Below, piece after piece: positions 1 to 9,284 of a stretch of DNA of 46,366 bases. Where the stretch lies: positions 1 through 46,366 of the forward strand of contig DYEF01000069.1 in NCBI GenBank assembly GCA_020725805.1, in the 5' to 3' direction. A program made the translations under genes and the position numbers. The notes under the pieces are model-generated. The model was not told the DNA's origin, did no database searches, and was given only the letters and a program-made list of their open reading frames with translations. The first letter of the stretch is position 1; the number at the start of each line of letters is the position of its first letter. The DNA is from Bdellovibrio sp. Its GTDB lineage: Bacteria; Myxococcota; SpSt-1050.

Positions 1-133
1 TAAGGAGATAATCTTAAGGCCGGGATTCAGGAAAACCTATATTGGATGAGGCTGAAAAAGACCGAAAACACACCAAAACTACCCATAACTACCCATTATG
101 CCTGGCACCAGACACAACACCAGCCACCCGATG

Positions 134-175
134 CCTGGCACTGGTATTCCCCTGGCACTGGTATTCCGGTATTCC
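134..175. repeat. 17-bp tandem repeat, two full copies plus a partial one
   Basis: The unit CCTGGCACTGGTATTCC occurs at 134-150 and 151-167 without a mismatch, and GGTATTCC follows at 168-175. A related CCTGGCACCAG lies at 101-111 and forms a small dyad (CTGG-CA-CCAG). The CTGGCAC word recurs near 14.1 and 14.3 kb. The 1-203 stretch has no convincing gene; the first 48 bases could be the last codons of a gene entering from the left, but nothing identifies it. The repeat lies just downstream of the DUF4139 gene stop. Such GGCAC-rich intergenic repeats resemble REP-type elements, which is inference. Confidence 0.85.
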
Positions 176-203
176 ATTTATCTAACCCCGATACAGTAAA
201 ATT

Positions 204-2093
204 CTACTGAGCGTCGATAATCTTTATCTGTTTCTTTGTCTCATCGAATCTCACCTTGAGTTCACTGATTCTCATCTGAATCTCAATAAGTTCCTTGCTG
301 ATTATCTGAAGTCTTGCGGCATTCTTATCCAGCCTTTCCGTAAGCTTTACTCTCAGGTCCTGAGCCTGAGGATTCTTTTCGATCGCCTTCAGATTTGACC
401 TCGTCTCGTTCTGTGCCTTTTCAAGTTCATTCTGCTCCTGATACAGTTTGTCGCGTTTCACAAAAGACTTTTTTAGCTGTTCCCTGATTTCGAGGAGCTG
501 TGACAGGAGTTTTATATTTTCATTATCAGCCTTGTTCTTGTTTATATAGTCTTTAACAGCCTCTTCAGCCACATCAGACATCCAGTCAACGGACTGGGGG
601 TATGACTTTACCTCTTCAACTTTCAGAATATCCGTTGTAAATTTTGCAATCTCTGTTTTAACAAGCGCGGTATTTGTGCCGACATTATCTTCAACTCCCT
701 TTTCCGGTTTTATGAGTTTCGAACCCGAATTTCTCTGATGCCTGACGATAAAACTGACAGGTTTATCCAGCCCGTTCTTTATTTTATATTCGGTCTGATA
801 GATATAGTCCTTCTCAACCATAAGATTTCCGGATTCAATTTTATAGAGTCTCCCGCCCCTTTCCGTATTACTCTTCTTTACCTCTACTGCTATACCTCTC
901 TCCAGTGAAAACGGAACAGTCGTTGTGGCCTCTGCGGGAAGCATACTGAGCATTCCCTGACCAAGAAATGAACCGGCTTCATAGATTGCAAGCGGACCTT
1001 TCTCGAGAAGCCCGCCGGTCGTATTTTTGAATCTCGCAACCCTGAAAGGGTGTGACGAAGAATCGGGTACTCCGTAATCCGGTGAAAAAAGATAGGATAA
1101 CTCTCCTTCTACTTTCTTGCTGAAAATCAAAACCATAGTGGAATTTTCATCCGGAACCGTTACTCTCTGCGGTATATCGTACCTCGTCTGTCCGCCTTCG
1201 ACCACGACAGAGGCCATCTGCATAGTCTCTTTGGGGATCATACTCCCCGAAAAATCGCTGTCATAGGCACTTTTACCATAACCACCACCAATCGCTACTG
1301 ATTTGGACCTTTGCATCTTTCCCTCTTTCTTCATCGGCGGAGAAGAAGGGGCTGCCATACTCTTTGCCGGCTGCGGAGATGATACTTCATATGATTTATC
1401 TTCGGCATAGTATTCAGGCGATGGTGCCATTGGCGGTTCTTCGGCGAGTGTAGTATCAGATACAGGTACAGAAGAAATAACCTCACCATAATCAGATATT
1501 ACCGGTCTTTGGGGGATATAGGTATATGAAAGATTTGTTTCAAATGATATCGGAGAACCTGCAACAAGGGAGAGTTTGATATTCTTCCAGTCTTCACCGG
1601 AAATATTCTGAATTATTCCCCAGGCCTGAAGATACAGCTTTCCATTCTCCTGAACGAGTCTGTACGACGGACGCCAGACCGGGGTCTCACCTATATATCC
1701 AACCCTGACAGTATCGAAATCTTCCGAGAGTTCGAGCGTGACCTTCATAAGACCGCTCTTCTTCTGCAGTTCCTTGCATTTTTCGGGTTTCATCTTCACA
1801 GGACACTGTATAGGTTCTTCCTCTATCTTTGTAGGAAATGAGACACCCTTGATAGAAGTACCTCCCTCCTGTAAAACCGCAAGTGATGCGAGAAAATCGG
1901 ATACCTTATTCGTCCTCACTCTGAAATATATCTTCGGGGAATCTATTTCTCCCTCCCTCTCAAAATACCCTACTCCATTGCGGTAAATTACAGCCTTTTT
2001 GACAGGCAAACCTTCGACTGCCATATCAGGTCTCTTCGGACACGCAGCAAGAATAATGACAGAGACCATAAATAACAAAATCAGATTTTTCAT
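204..2093 (-). CDS. DUF4139-family lipoprotein
   Basis: Predicted 629-aa envelope lipoprotein. The N-terminus is a signal peptide ending in a lipobox (VIILAAC, Cys18). The region around residues 35-50 (VIYRNGVGYFEREGEI) and 130-200 (GETPVWRPSYRL, then LQAWGIIQNISGEDWKN) are hallmarks of the DUF4139 / mucoidy-inhibitor-A-like family. The middle, about 205-285, is low-complexity, rich in Pro, Ser, Glu and Met-Lys, and probably an extended linker. The last 100 residues are charged and heptad-like (EQLKKSFVKRDKLYQEQNELEKAQ), so a C-terminal coiled coil is likely. The biochemical role of the family is unknown. The next gene upstream on the same strand is an acyl-CoA ligase 85 bp away, so co-transcription is possible. 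The family call is firm; function is not. Confidence 0.85.
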   Translation of the reverse strand: MKNLILLFMVSVIILAACPKRPDMAVEGLPVKKAVIYRNGVGYFEREGEIDSPKIYFRVRTNKVSDFLASLAVLQEGGTSIKGVSFPTKIEEEPIQCPVKMKPEKCKELQKKSGLMKVTLELSEDFDTVRVGYIGETPVWRPSYRLVQENGKLYLQAWGIIQNISGEDWKNIKLSLVAGSPISFETNLSYTYIPQRPVISDYGEVISSVPVSDTTLAEEPPMAPSPEYYAEDKSYEVSSPQPAKSMAAPSSPPMKKEGKMQRSKSVAIGGGYGKSAYDSDFSGSMIPKETMQMASVVVEGGQTRYDIPQRVTVPDENSTMVLIFSKKVEGELSYLFSPDYGVPDSSSHPFRVARFKNTTGGLLEKGPLAIYEAGSFLGQGMLSMLPAEATTTVPFSLERGIAVEVKKSNTERGGRLYKIESGNLMVEKDYIYQTEYKIKNGLDKPVSFIVRHQRNSGSKLIKPEKGVEDNVGTNTALVKTEIAKFTTDILKVEEVKSYPQSVDWMSDVAEEAVKDYINKNKADNENIKLLSQLLEIREQLKKSFVKRDKLYQEQNELEKAQNETRSNLKAIEKNPQAQDLRVKLTERLDKNAARLQIISKELIEIQMRISELKVRFDETKKQIKIIDAQ

Positions 2094-2178
2094 AAACCCT
2101 CCTTGTTTTGATATAGTATTTCTTCTCTCTTTGTCGGGTCAATCCTTACAGGAAAGAATATTCTGTATCCCGTCATCT

Positions 2179-3876
2179 CTACCTGTCCCACTTGTTTTCA
2201 CTTCTGAGCTTTTCGACCAGTTCCTTTACTGTCTCCTTTAGTTTCAGATAATCGGTCTTTGCAACCCGGTTCAGCGGGAGTTCACCCGGCTTAAGGATGA
2301 CCACATGAGTCGGCCTCGAATAGGAGGCTATATCCTTACAGGCATCATAGACATCATTCTCTGTCAGATTCACACCATCTTTTCCCTCAACGAAAGCAAT
2401 TATCGCCTCTGAATAGACTGCATGCTCTGCACCCACACAGGCGACAGCACTGATTCTGTCTTTAAGCCGCTCCATAATGTGGTTTTCGATATCCTCCGGA
2501 TAGACCTGATAACCCTTTGGCTTAATAACAAGCTTTGCCCTGCCGGAAAAATGCAGACCTTTCTCGTCGTAATATCCCATATCTCCGGTATAACATATTC
2601 CTTCTTTCGAAATCGTCTTTCTTGTACTCTCTTCATCTCCCAGATATCCGAGGAATATCTGCGGACCTGAGAAACATATCTCCCCAACCTCACCCTCCTT
2701 TTTGATCTCACCTGCCGAGCCATCCTGCTTCATCGGCTCCCTGACAGAAATGGGAGTTATCGGCATATCATATCCGATTCCCTGTGCGAGCTCATCCACA
2801 TCCGCGTTCACATCAGTATAGGTACAGAATCCTGCCGTCTCGGTAAGACCAAGTCCGGTCCCTATGCGCGGAGCCATCTCCTTCATCTTCACCAGAAACT
2901 CCCTCGATACAGCCTGACCTCCGTATATGGCAAATCTCAGTGAAGACAAATCCGTCTCTTTGTACCTTGAGAGCCTCCATTCCATATTATACAGGGCCGG
3001 GATCTGTCCTAAAATCGTAACTCTGTATTTTTGTATCGCATCGAGACTCTTTGCGGCATCAAATATGTGCAGAATGACTGACTTTGCCCCCGCATAGATA
3101 GTAGTAATAAGTTGTTCGGTAACACAACCGACATGGGAAGGCGGAAGGTTTACCATCATAACATCATCTTTTGTGAGTTCAAAGGCTACTTTCAGACCTA
3201 TATTCTGGACGAGAATATTCTCGTGACACAGAAGCGCCGGCTTCGGAGAACCCGTAGAACCGGTTGTAAAAATTATAAGACAGGGGTCTCTCTTACCGAC
3301 CTGACTTCTCGCCTTTCTGACGGCACCTGTCAGAAGGCTCTTTATATACTGCCATTTTATATCCTTTACAAACTCCTTTACGGGAATTGCACCTTTAGCC
3401 GGCTCACCTTCTTTGATAAACTGAACCCAGTGTTTTACGTACGGGCATTCGGGCATCAGTTCCTCTGTCATCTTTCCGAAATCCATGAGTGGTGTTTTAC
3501 CCAGAAAGAAGTAAATTGCAGGTTTTATCTTGTCGAGTGAGTATTTTATCTCCTTCTTCTTGAGCCTCAGGTCCAGCGGAGCAATTACTGCACCAATCCT
3601 GAAGCAGGCAAACATCAGATAGACATGCTCCTTTAAGAGCGGAAGACTCGTTGCCACAATATCGCCCTTTTTGATTCCGATTGAGAGTAATTTTGCAGCA
3701 AATGCGTTGACAGAAGTATTGAACTTCTTCCAGTTCACAACCTCCTCCGTATTGTATTCAATAATAGCCGTCCCGTCAGGCATATTTTTTGAATGAATCT
3801 CAACATAATCGGCAATATTGGGCCTGAGTTCGGAATATAATCTGGTTACCAGTTCATCTTTCTGTTTATCCTTCAT
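2179..3876 (-). CDS. AMP-forming acyl-CoA ligase / acyl-AMP synthetase
   Basis: A 565-aa class I adenylate-forming enzyme of usual length. It should activate a carboxylic acid with ATP to an acyl-adenylate and then, most likely, transfer it to CoA. Visible motifs are the phosphate-binding loop TTGSTGSPK (204-212), the adenine-site motif GLGLTETAG (341-349), the YTGDMGYYDEKG signature, the hinge FSGRAKLVIKPKGYQVYPED, and the C-terminal catalytic lysine in PLNRVAKTDYLK (Lys540). No signal peptide or membrane segment is visible, so it is cytosolic. The substrate cannot be read from sequence; fatty or aryl acid are both possible, and an acyl-ACP or polyketide-type role is an alternative. The gene is divergent from the CpaC operon, with 242 bp between them. 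Confidence 0.88.
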   Translation of the reverse strand: MKDKQKDELVTRLYSELRPNIADYVEIHSKNMPDGTAIIEYNTEEVVNWKKFNTSVNAFAAKLLSIGIKKGDIVATSLPLLKEHVYLMFACFRIGAVIAPLDLRLKKKEIKYSLDKIKPAIYFFLGKTPLMDFGKMTEELMPECPYVKHWVQFIKEGEPAKGAIPVKEFVKDIKWQYIKSLLTGAVRKARSQVGKRDPCLIIFTTGSTGSPKPALLCHENILVQNIGLKVAFELTKDDVMMVNLPPSHVGCVTEQLITTIYAGAKSVILHIFDAAKSLDAIQKYRVTILGQIPALYNMEWRLSRYKETDLSSLRFAIYGGQAVSREFLVKMKEMAPRIGTGLGLTETAGFCTYTDVNADVDELAQGIGYDMPITPISVREPMKQDGSAGEIKKEGEVGEICFSGPQIFLGYLGDEESTRKTISKEGICYTGDMGYYDEKGLHFSGRAKLVIKPKGYQVYPEDIENHIMERLKDRISAVACVGAEHAVYSEAIIAFVEGKDGVNLTENDVYDACKDIASYSRPTHVVILKPGELPLNRVAKTDYLKLKETVKELVEKLRSENKWDR

Positions 3877-4065
3877 AAAAAGCCTCCGTCAGATTCCAGT
3901 CCTGTATATCCTCAAAATACCATAAAATCAAATCAGAAAATGAAGATAAATGTCTGTGTTTATTCAAGCCACAACGGCCGGGAAGAAAAACCAAAGAGTA
4001 TCCGCGGCTACATTACTGAACAAATAACCAGCAATAAAAATTACTGCCCGACCACATTATTACAA

Positions 4066-4095
4066 TTGACAATCACCAACACTTAAATATATTAT
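4066..4095 (+). promoter_or_regulatory. Sigma70-type promoter of the CpaC-CpaF operon
   Basis: A perfect TTGACA (-35, 4066-4071) is followed 18 bases later by TATTAT (-10, 4090-4095) in an AT-rich tract ending about 24 bases before the first start codon. It faces the cpaC-like gene and nothing comparable is visible elsewhere in this divergent intergenic region. Prediction from consensus only. Confidence 0.65.
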
Positions 4096-4118
4096 ATTGC
4101 ATATTTTCGGGAGATTAT

Positions 4119-5582
4119 ATGATGAAAAAAACATTTTTTATCCTTTTTCTGGCATTTCTGGCCTCGAATACGGCCTTTGCCGCCGACGAACCTGTCCCCG
4201 GTTCGACCAATCAGATTATCCTCGGCGTAGGTCAGCAGAGAGTACTCTCTGTTCCGGGTGCAACCAAGGTGGTGGAGGGAGATTCGGCAGTCGCATCTGT
4301 CTCGGCAGTCGGCAATCAGATAATCATCAGGGCAGTTGGTCCCGGTGAGACAAACGTCGTAGTCTTCAAGGGCAACAAGCAGATTGATTTTGCCATCAAA
4401 GTAACGCCCTCCTCTCAGAAGGCGACTATTGCCGATGTAAAACGTCTTCTTGGCGACCGTGAGGGAATCAAGGTCAATCAGGCAGGCGAACAGGTTATTA
4501 TCGAAGGGAATGCCATTACTACCGAAGATTACGACAGGGTGGTACAGCTTACCAAGCTCTACGGCAATGTCTCGAATATGGTAAAACTCAATCCCAACGC
4601 GAAGAGACTTTCTGCCAATGCCCTGATAGAGACCCTGAAGAGAAACGGGATAAAGGATGTAAATGCCAATGTGGTCGGCAATACCGCATATCTCGAAGGC
4701 TCGGTTGAGTCTCCCGAAGATATGAAGAAGATGGACCTCATAATCAGGGCGGTGGGCGAGCAGGTGGAGAATCTGGTTACGGTCGGAATAAAGAGAATGG
4801 TCCTTCTGGAGGTCCAGTTCGTAGAGATAAAGAGGGGTTCATTCGACAAGATAGGTATCAAATATCCAACGGATATCACAGGGAATCTGCAGGGGAGCAT
4901 ACAGTATCAGGATATCAACGTAATCAAAGGTTCAGGCGAATCATCGAGACAGATCAGTACAAACGGGATTGCATCAGCCGGGGCAGATTTTGCATTCGGC
5001 TTTCAGTTCAATGACGGTTATTCGAGAGTGCTCGCACAGCCAAAACTGATATCCGCCAGCGGTGAAAAGGCGAGTTTTCTCTCAGGCGGACAGATACCGA
5101 TACCTCTCATTACAAGGGACTCTGCAAGCGTGGAATACAAGGACTTCGGCGTGAAACTCGAAATAACACCAAACGCAGATTCGCTCGGCAATATCCAGAC
5201 AAGTATCGATGCCGAGGTCAGCGATGTGGACAGGTCGCTCTCGATAATGCTCCCGAATTCCGGTGTCTCGATTCCGGGATTCAAGATGAGAAAAATCTCC
5301 ACAAAGGTAACGGTCAAACACGGGGAGACGATTATATTGTCAGGATTATTTCACAATGATGAATCCAAGGACGTGAGCAAGCTTCCTCTTCTGGGACATA
5401 TCCCGATTATCGGTGAACTGTTCAAGTCCAGAAACTTTCAGGAAAAAAAGACAGACCTTGCAATCTTTGTAACACCCAGAATAGTCTCACCGAACACTCC
5501 GAGGGTTAAAGAGATGATCGACGACATAAAGGCCAGATACAAGAAGGCAAAGGGAGAGGTGAAATTCAACATCTTTGACTGA
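4119..5582 (+). CDS. cpaC: CpaC/RcpA-like secretin of a Tad-type system
   Basis: A 487-aa outer-membrane secretin. A signal peptide (about residues 1-22, cut after AFA) is followed by the short domain typical of CpaC/type III pilot regions (about 30-98, LGVGQQRVLSVPGATKVV), one or two BON-like segments (about 100-220) and a C-terminal secretin domain (about 240-475; ILSGLFHNDESKDVSKLPLLG then a conserved IPIIGELFKS and a TDLAIFVTPRIV end). It should oligomerise into the outer-membrane gate for a secreted or assembled substrate. Two adjacent ATGs at 4119 and 4122 compete; GGGAGA lies upstream of both. It is the first gene of a tight operon with an FHA-CpaF ATPase 17 bp downstream. A T2SS GspD identity is less likely because the N0-N3 domains are missing. 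Confidence 0.88.
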   Translation: MMKKTFFILFLAFLASNTAFAADEPVPGSTNQIILGVGQQRVLSVPGATKVVEGDSAVASVSAVGNQIIIRAVGPGETNVVVFKGNKQIDFAIKVTPSSQKATIADVKRLLGDREGIKVNQAGEQVIIEGNAITTEDYDRVVQLTKLYGNVSNMVKLNPNAKRLSANALIETLKRNGIKDVNANVVGNTAYLEGSVESPEDMKKMDLIIRAVGEQVENLVTVGIKRMVLLEVQFVEIKRGSFDKIGIKYPTDITGNLQGSIQYQDINVIKGSGESSRQISTNGIASAGADFAFGFQFNDGYSRVLAQPKLISASGEKASFLSGGQIPIPLITRDSASVEYKDFGVKLEITPNADSLGNIQTSIDAEVSDVDRSLSIMLPNSGVSIPGFKMRKISTKVTVKHGETIILSGLFHNDESKDVSKLPLLGHIPIIGELFKSRNFQEKKTDLAIFVTPRIVSPNTPRVKEMIDDIKARYKKAKGEVKFNIFD

Positions 5583-5599
5583 GACGGTATGAGGTTTAT

Positions 5600-7294
5600 A
5601 TGTTCAGGCTGAAAATTACAGGTCAGGGGAGCGAAAAGATTCAGGAATTCAACAAGCAGACAATATTCATAGGGAGGTCTCAGGATAACGACCTGATACT
5701 CCCAGTTCCGAGCGTAAGCAAGAGACACGCGCGTTTGCTGATAAAGGACGGCCGCTATGTAATTATGGACCTTGGAAGTACGAACGGCACATTCGTCAAC
5801 GGCAAACAGATAAACGGACCTGTGGTAGTAAAACCAAATGACATCATAAATATCGGCGAATACGAACTAACCCTTCTGAGCGGGGCACCAAAACCTGTAA
5901 CCGCAGAGATAAAGCAGAAGACACCGCCGCCTCCTCCTCCGCCCCAGAATCAGCCGGCACCAAAGGCCACAAGACCACCCTCTCCTCAGGTGACACAGAG
6001 GCCGTCGGCGAGAAACCAGAATCAGGAAATTATATCGGCATTCAAGAGAGAGGTTCATTCGAGGCTCATCGAGGCTATGGACCTGAGACGTCTTGATATA
6101 AGCAAGCTGGGAGAGAGCGAACTTTATGAACGGACGAGGGAGAAGATAACAGAGATAGTAGAGCATCTTCAGTCAGAAGGTCAGTTCCCCGCCGGAGCAG
6201 ACAAGGCACAGATAATCTCGGAGATAGTGGATGAGGCACTTGGTCTCGGACCTCTCGAGGAATTTATTGCCGACAAATCTGTAACAGAGATAATGGTAAA
6301 CGGTGCACGGCAGATCTATATAGAACGTGAAGGCAAACTCTATCTGACTGACAAGACCTTCTCGTCGGACCACGCAGTAATGGGGGCAATAGAGAGAATC
6401 ATTGCACCGCTCGGAAGACGAATAGACGAATCGAGCCCGCTCGTCGATGCAAGGCTGAAGGACGGTTCCCGAGTAAACGCCATTATACCACCGCTTGCAA
6501 TAAAAGGCCCGACAATCACCATCAGAAAGTTCAGAAAAGATAAACTGACTATGGACGACCTCATCAGGTCAAACACCATAAGTGCAGAGATGGTGGAATT
6601 TCTGAAGGTCTGTGTCTTCTACCGCAAGAACATCCTCATATCAGGAGGTACCGGCTCCGGTAAGACCACGACCCTAAACGCACTGAGCGAATTCATATCG
6701 AACGACGAACGTATCATCACCGTTGAAGATGCGGCAGAACTTCAGCTCAAACAGGAGCACTGGGTTCAGCTCGAATCCCGTCCTCCCAATATAGAAGGAA
6801 AGGGACAGATTACGATAAGAGACCTCGTCAGAAACTGCCTCAGAATGAGACCCGACCGCATAATCGTCGGTGAGTGCCGTGGCGGAGAGGCCCTCGATAT
6901 GCTTCAGGCAATGAACACGGGACACGACGGTTCTCTCACGACCGTTCACGCCAATTCCCCGCGAGATGCCTTATCAAGGCTAGAGACGATGGTTCTTATG
7001 GCAGGGATTGAACTGCCGGTCAAGGCAATCAGGGAGCAGGTCTCGTCTGCAATAAATATAATTCTTCACCAGTCCCGTTTCTCCGACGGTTCAAGGAAGG
7101 TGACTCACATATCCGAGATAACCGGGATGGAAGGAGATATAATAACCATGCAGGACATCTTTGTTTTCAGGCAGCAGGGCTACGATGAAAACGGTAAGGT
7201 GCTCGGCGAGTTCGTGCCGACGGGATTTATTCCCAAATTCTACGATGAACTGAGACAGAGAGGAATCGAACTGGACCTCTCCATATTCAAGTAA
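5600..7294 (+). CDS. cpaF: FHA-domain CpaF/TadA-type secretion ATPase
   Basis: A 564-aa fusion. Residues 1-95 form an FHA phosphothreonine-binding domain (GRS at 25-27, SVSKRH at 38-43, GSTNGTFVNG at 59-68). A proline-rich linker spans about 108-137. The rest is a CpaF/TadA hexameric ATPase: Walker A GGTGSGKT (349-356), Walker B with catalytic acid RIIVGECRGGE (420-430) and the His box GHDGSLTTVHAN (441-452). CpaF enzymes power Tad pilus or secretion machines at the inner membrane, and the secretin partner is directly upstream. The FHA domain suggests that the motor responds to Ser/Thr phosphorylation of itself or a partner. No Ser/Thr kinase gene and no TadB/TadC platform gene is present in the window. 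Confidence 0.92.
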   Translation: MFRLKITGQGSEKIQEFNKQTIFIGRSQDNDLILPVPSVSKRHARLLIKDGRYVIMDLGSTNGTFVNGKQINGPVVVKPNDIINIGEYELTLLSGAPKPVTAEIKQKTPPPPPPPQNQPAPKATRPPSPQVTQRPSARNQNQEIISAFKREVHSRLIEAMDLRRLDISKLGESELYERTREKITEIVEHLQSEGQFPAGADKAQIISEIVDEALGLGPLEEFIADKSVTEIMVNGARQIYIEREGKLYLTDKTFSSDHAVMGAIERIIAPLGRRIDESSPLVDARLKDGSRVNAIIPPLAIKGPTITIRKFRKDKLTMDDLIRSNTISAEMVEFLKVCVFYRKNILISGGTGSGKTTTLNALSEFISNDERIITVEDAAELQLKQEHWVQLESRPPNIEGKGQITIRDLVRNCLRMRPDRIIVGECRGGEALDMLQAMNTGHDGSLTTVHANSPRDALSRLETMVLMAGIELPVKAIREQVSSAINIILHQSRFSDGSRKVTHISEITGMEGDIITMQDIFVFRQQGYDENGKVLGEFVPTGFIPKFYDELRQRGIELDLSIFK

Positions 7295-7314
7295 TACCTC
7301 TTTAAGGAAAGTTT

Positions 7315-9264
7315 ATGGAAGAATTACTGGTTACATACCCTGACGGAAGTCACAAGAAGTTTTCTCTCTCAAAAGGAGAACTCCTCATCGGCAGAGACTC
7401 CGATAATGATGTGGTTCTGGCTTCTCCTGCCGTCTCCAGAAGACACGCCCGCATCTATATGTGGGATTCGCAGGTCTTTATAGAAGACCTTGGAAGTTCA
7501 AACGGTATCTACGTGCAGAGCAAAAGGATAAACGAGGCAGCACTGGTCAAGCCGGGCGAACCCATACACATAGGTGAATTCACCCTCAATGTAATATATT
7601 CGGACGAAGAGGAGACGGAGGAAAAACCTCCCAGATTCTATCTCAAAGGCAGGATGCCGCCGTTCAAGAATGAAGTCATTCCCCTCGAAGAAGACGAGAT
7701 ATTTGTAGGAAGAGTAGACGAAAACCATCTTGTCATTACACACAACTCGATATCACGCAGACATTCGGTAATCAAGATCGATACGAGTCAGGAAATCGTA
7801 AAGATTTCGGACCTCGAATCCTCGAACGGGACATTCGTTGACGGCAAACGGATAAAGGATGCCATTCTTCAGAACGGTAATATTGTAAGGTTCGGCGACG
7901 TGGAATTCGAATTTATCGACACACAGGCACCAAAGACAAAGGTCAAGAAGGATGTAAGCCTCGGTGGTCTGAAATTCTCAAAAAATATGATAATCCTCGT
8001 GACCGCCGTATTTGCCCTTCTCTTCATACTCGTAATTGCAGGCTCACTCAAGAAGAGGGCAAATCAGAAGAAGATGATATCCGCGACAAACAGTACCGAA
8101 CAGACACAGAAGGCCTCCAGCACTGAGACCAGACTGAGTGAACTCGCAGAGAAGATAAGACAGAATATAGAAAAGGGAGACCTTTCATCGGCAAAACTAT
8201 ATCTCAAAGAACTTCTGGACCTCGACCCTATCAATGAAGAAGGTCTGAAAATAAAAGGCAAACTGGAAAACGAGACCAGATATAAGGACATGCTGGAATC
8301 GGGTGATATGAAATATTCCATCGGGAGACTTGATGAGGCAAAGGAAATTCTCTCCAAAATCCCGTCAGATTCGATCTTCTTCGAAAGCGCCTCCCAGAAA
8401 CTCAAAGACATCAATACAAAACTCTTTTCCCAGACTTTCTCTGATATGCTCAAGGCCAAGAGACAGAAGAAATATAAAGAGGCCTACGAAATGATTCCCA
8501 AACTTGCGAAAATCAACCCTTCTTCATCCGACCTCATAAGTGAAATGCGTGAACTCGAGAGAATAATGAAACAGAAGAAGATCAAGTTTACGCCTATAGA
8601 CCTTTCACAATATGTCGAGAAGGGCTCGCAGTCAGGCACACTCAAAAAGGACCCGTTCACTCTGATAAATCCTATGTACAACGACGAAGAGATAACAAGG
8701 GCAATAGTATATTATTACATTGGCAAACCCGACAACGCCCTTCTGGAACTCTCCAAACTTCTGAAGAAGAAGGAATACCTGAAACAGAAGGACCGCATAG
8801 AGGAGATTCAGTTAAGGATATTCAAGATAAAGGGCAAGTACAGGGAGGGACAGAGTGCAATGTTGCAGGGAGACATCAGACAGGCAGACAATGCATTCAA
8901 GGAAGTGCTCGAAAACGATACCAAGATTGTCCCCTCTGACCCGCCATCGGCATTCAGGGAAGATATAGAGAAGCAGCTCATTGATGTCTATCTGAAAATC
9001 GGCTACCAGAATTATGACAAGGGGCTTTATGAAGAGGCATTTACCTCCTTTCTCTCTGCATACAGGATAAATCAGAAACACCCCGATGTCCTCAAGGCAT
9101 TCACAAAACTTGAAAAAGTGGCACAGGAGGAATACGAAAATATTGTTCTGAACAAGTCCGATGTCCAGAGCACCGTCAAGAGACTGAATTTTATCAAAGC
9201 AATAACACTTCCATCCTCGGATATTTACAGACTTGCCGATGAAAAACTCAGGTCACTTAAATAG
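7315..9264 (+). CDS. Membrane protein with two FHA domains and TPR-like repeats
   Basis: A 649-aa protein with two N-terminal FHA domains (about 1-95: GRDSDNDVVL, SRRHAR, GSSNG; and about 108-200: GRVDENHLV, SRRHSV, ESSNGTFVDG). One membrane span follows at about 225-245, then a long helical region (250-649) with TPR-like spacing, including YYIGKPDNALLELSKLL and GYQNYDKGLYEEAFTSFLSA. With cytosolic FHA domains the repeats would be periplasmic. It lies 20 bp after the FHA-CpaF ATPase and was probably made to work with it, tying phospho-signalling to the envelope apparatus. The FHA calls are firm. The TPR assignment is from helix and aromatic spacing by eye, and the exact function is unknown. 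Confidence 0.85.
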   Translation: MEELLVTYPDGSHKKFSLSKGELLIGRDSDNDVVLASPAVSRRHARIYMWDSQVFIEDLGSSNGIYVQSKRINEAALVKPGEPIHIGEFTLNVIYSDEEETEEKPPRFYLKGRMPPFKNEVIPLEEDEIFVGRVDENHLVITHNSISRRHSVIKIDTSQEIVKISDLESSNGTFVDGKRIKDAILQNGNIVRFGDVEFEFIDTQAPKTKVKKDVSLGGLKFSKNMIILVTAVFALLFILVIAGSLKKRANQKKMISATNSTEQTQKASSTETRLSELAEKIRQNIEKGDLSSAKLYLKELLDLDPINEEGLKIKGKLENETRYKDMLESGDMKYSIGRLDEAKEILSKIPSDSIFFESASQKLKDINTKLFSQTFSDMLKAKRQKKYKEAYEMIPKLAKINPSSSDLISEMRELERIMKQKKIKFTPIDLSQYVEKGSQSGTLKKDPFTLINPMYNDEEITRAIVYYYIGKPDNALLELSKLLKKKEYLKQKDRIEEIQLRIFKIKGKYREGQSAMLQGDIRQADNAFKEVLENDTKIVPSDPPSAFREDIEKQLIDVYLKIGYQNYDKGLYEEAFTSFLSAYRINQKHPDVLKAFTKLEKVAQEEYENIVLNKSDVQSTVKRLNFIKAITLPSSDIYRLADEKLRSLK

Positions 9265-9284
9265 GAACCTTCCGGAGAGAAAAA

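Noticed and set aside
2-49. A short plus-strand frame ending in RPGFRKTYIG that could be the last codons of a gene entering from the left.
   Set aside because: Fifteen codons are too few to identify, and the next repeat-rich bases give no support.
46-207. A 53-codon plus-strand open frame across the 17-bp repeats.
   Set aside because: Its composition follows the repeats, it has no ribosome-binding site and no recognisable product.
4119-5582. Identity as GspD or PilQ secretin belonging to the type IV pilus.
   Set aside because: The N-terminal domain is of CpaC type, AMIN and N0-N3 domains are absent, and the adjacent motor is CpaF rather than PilB.
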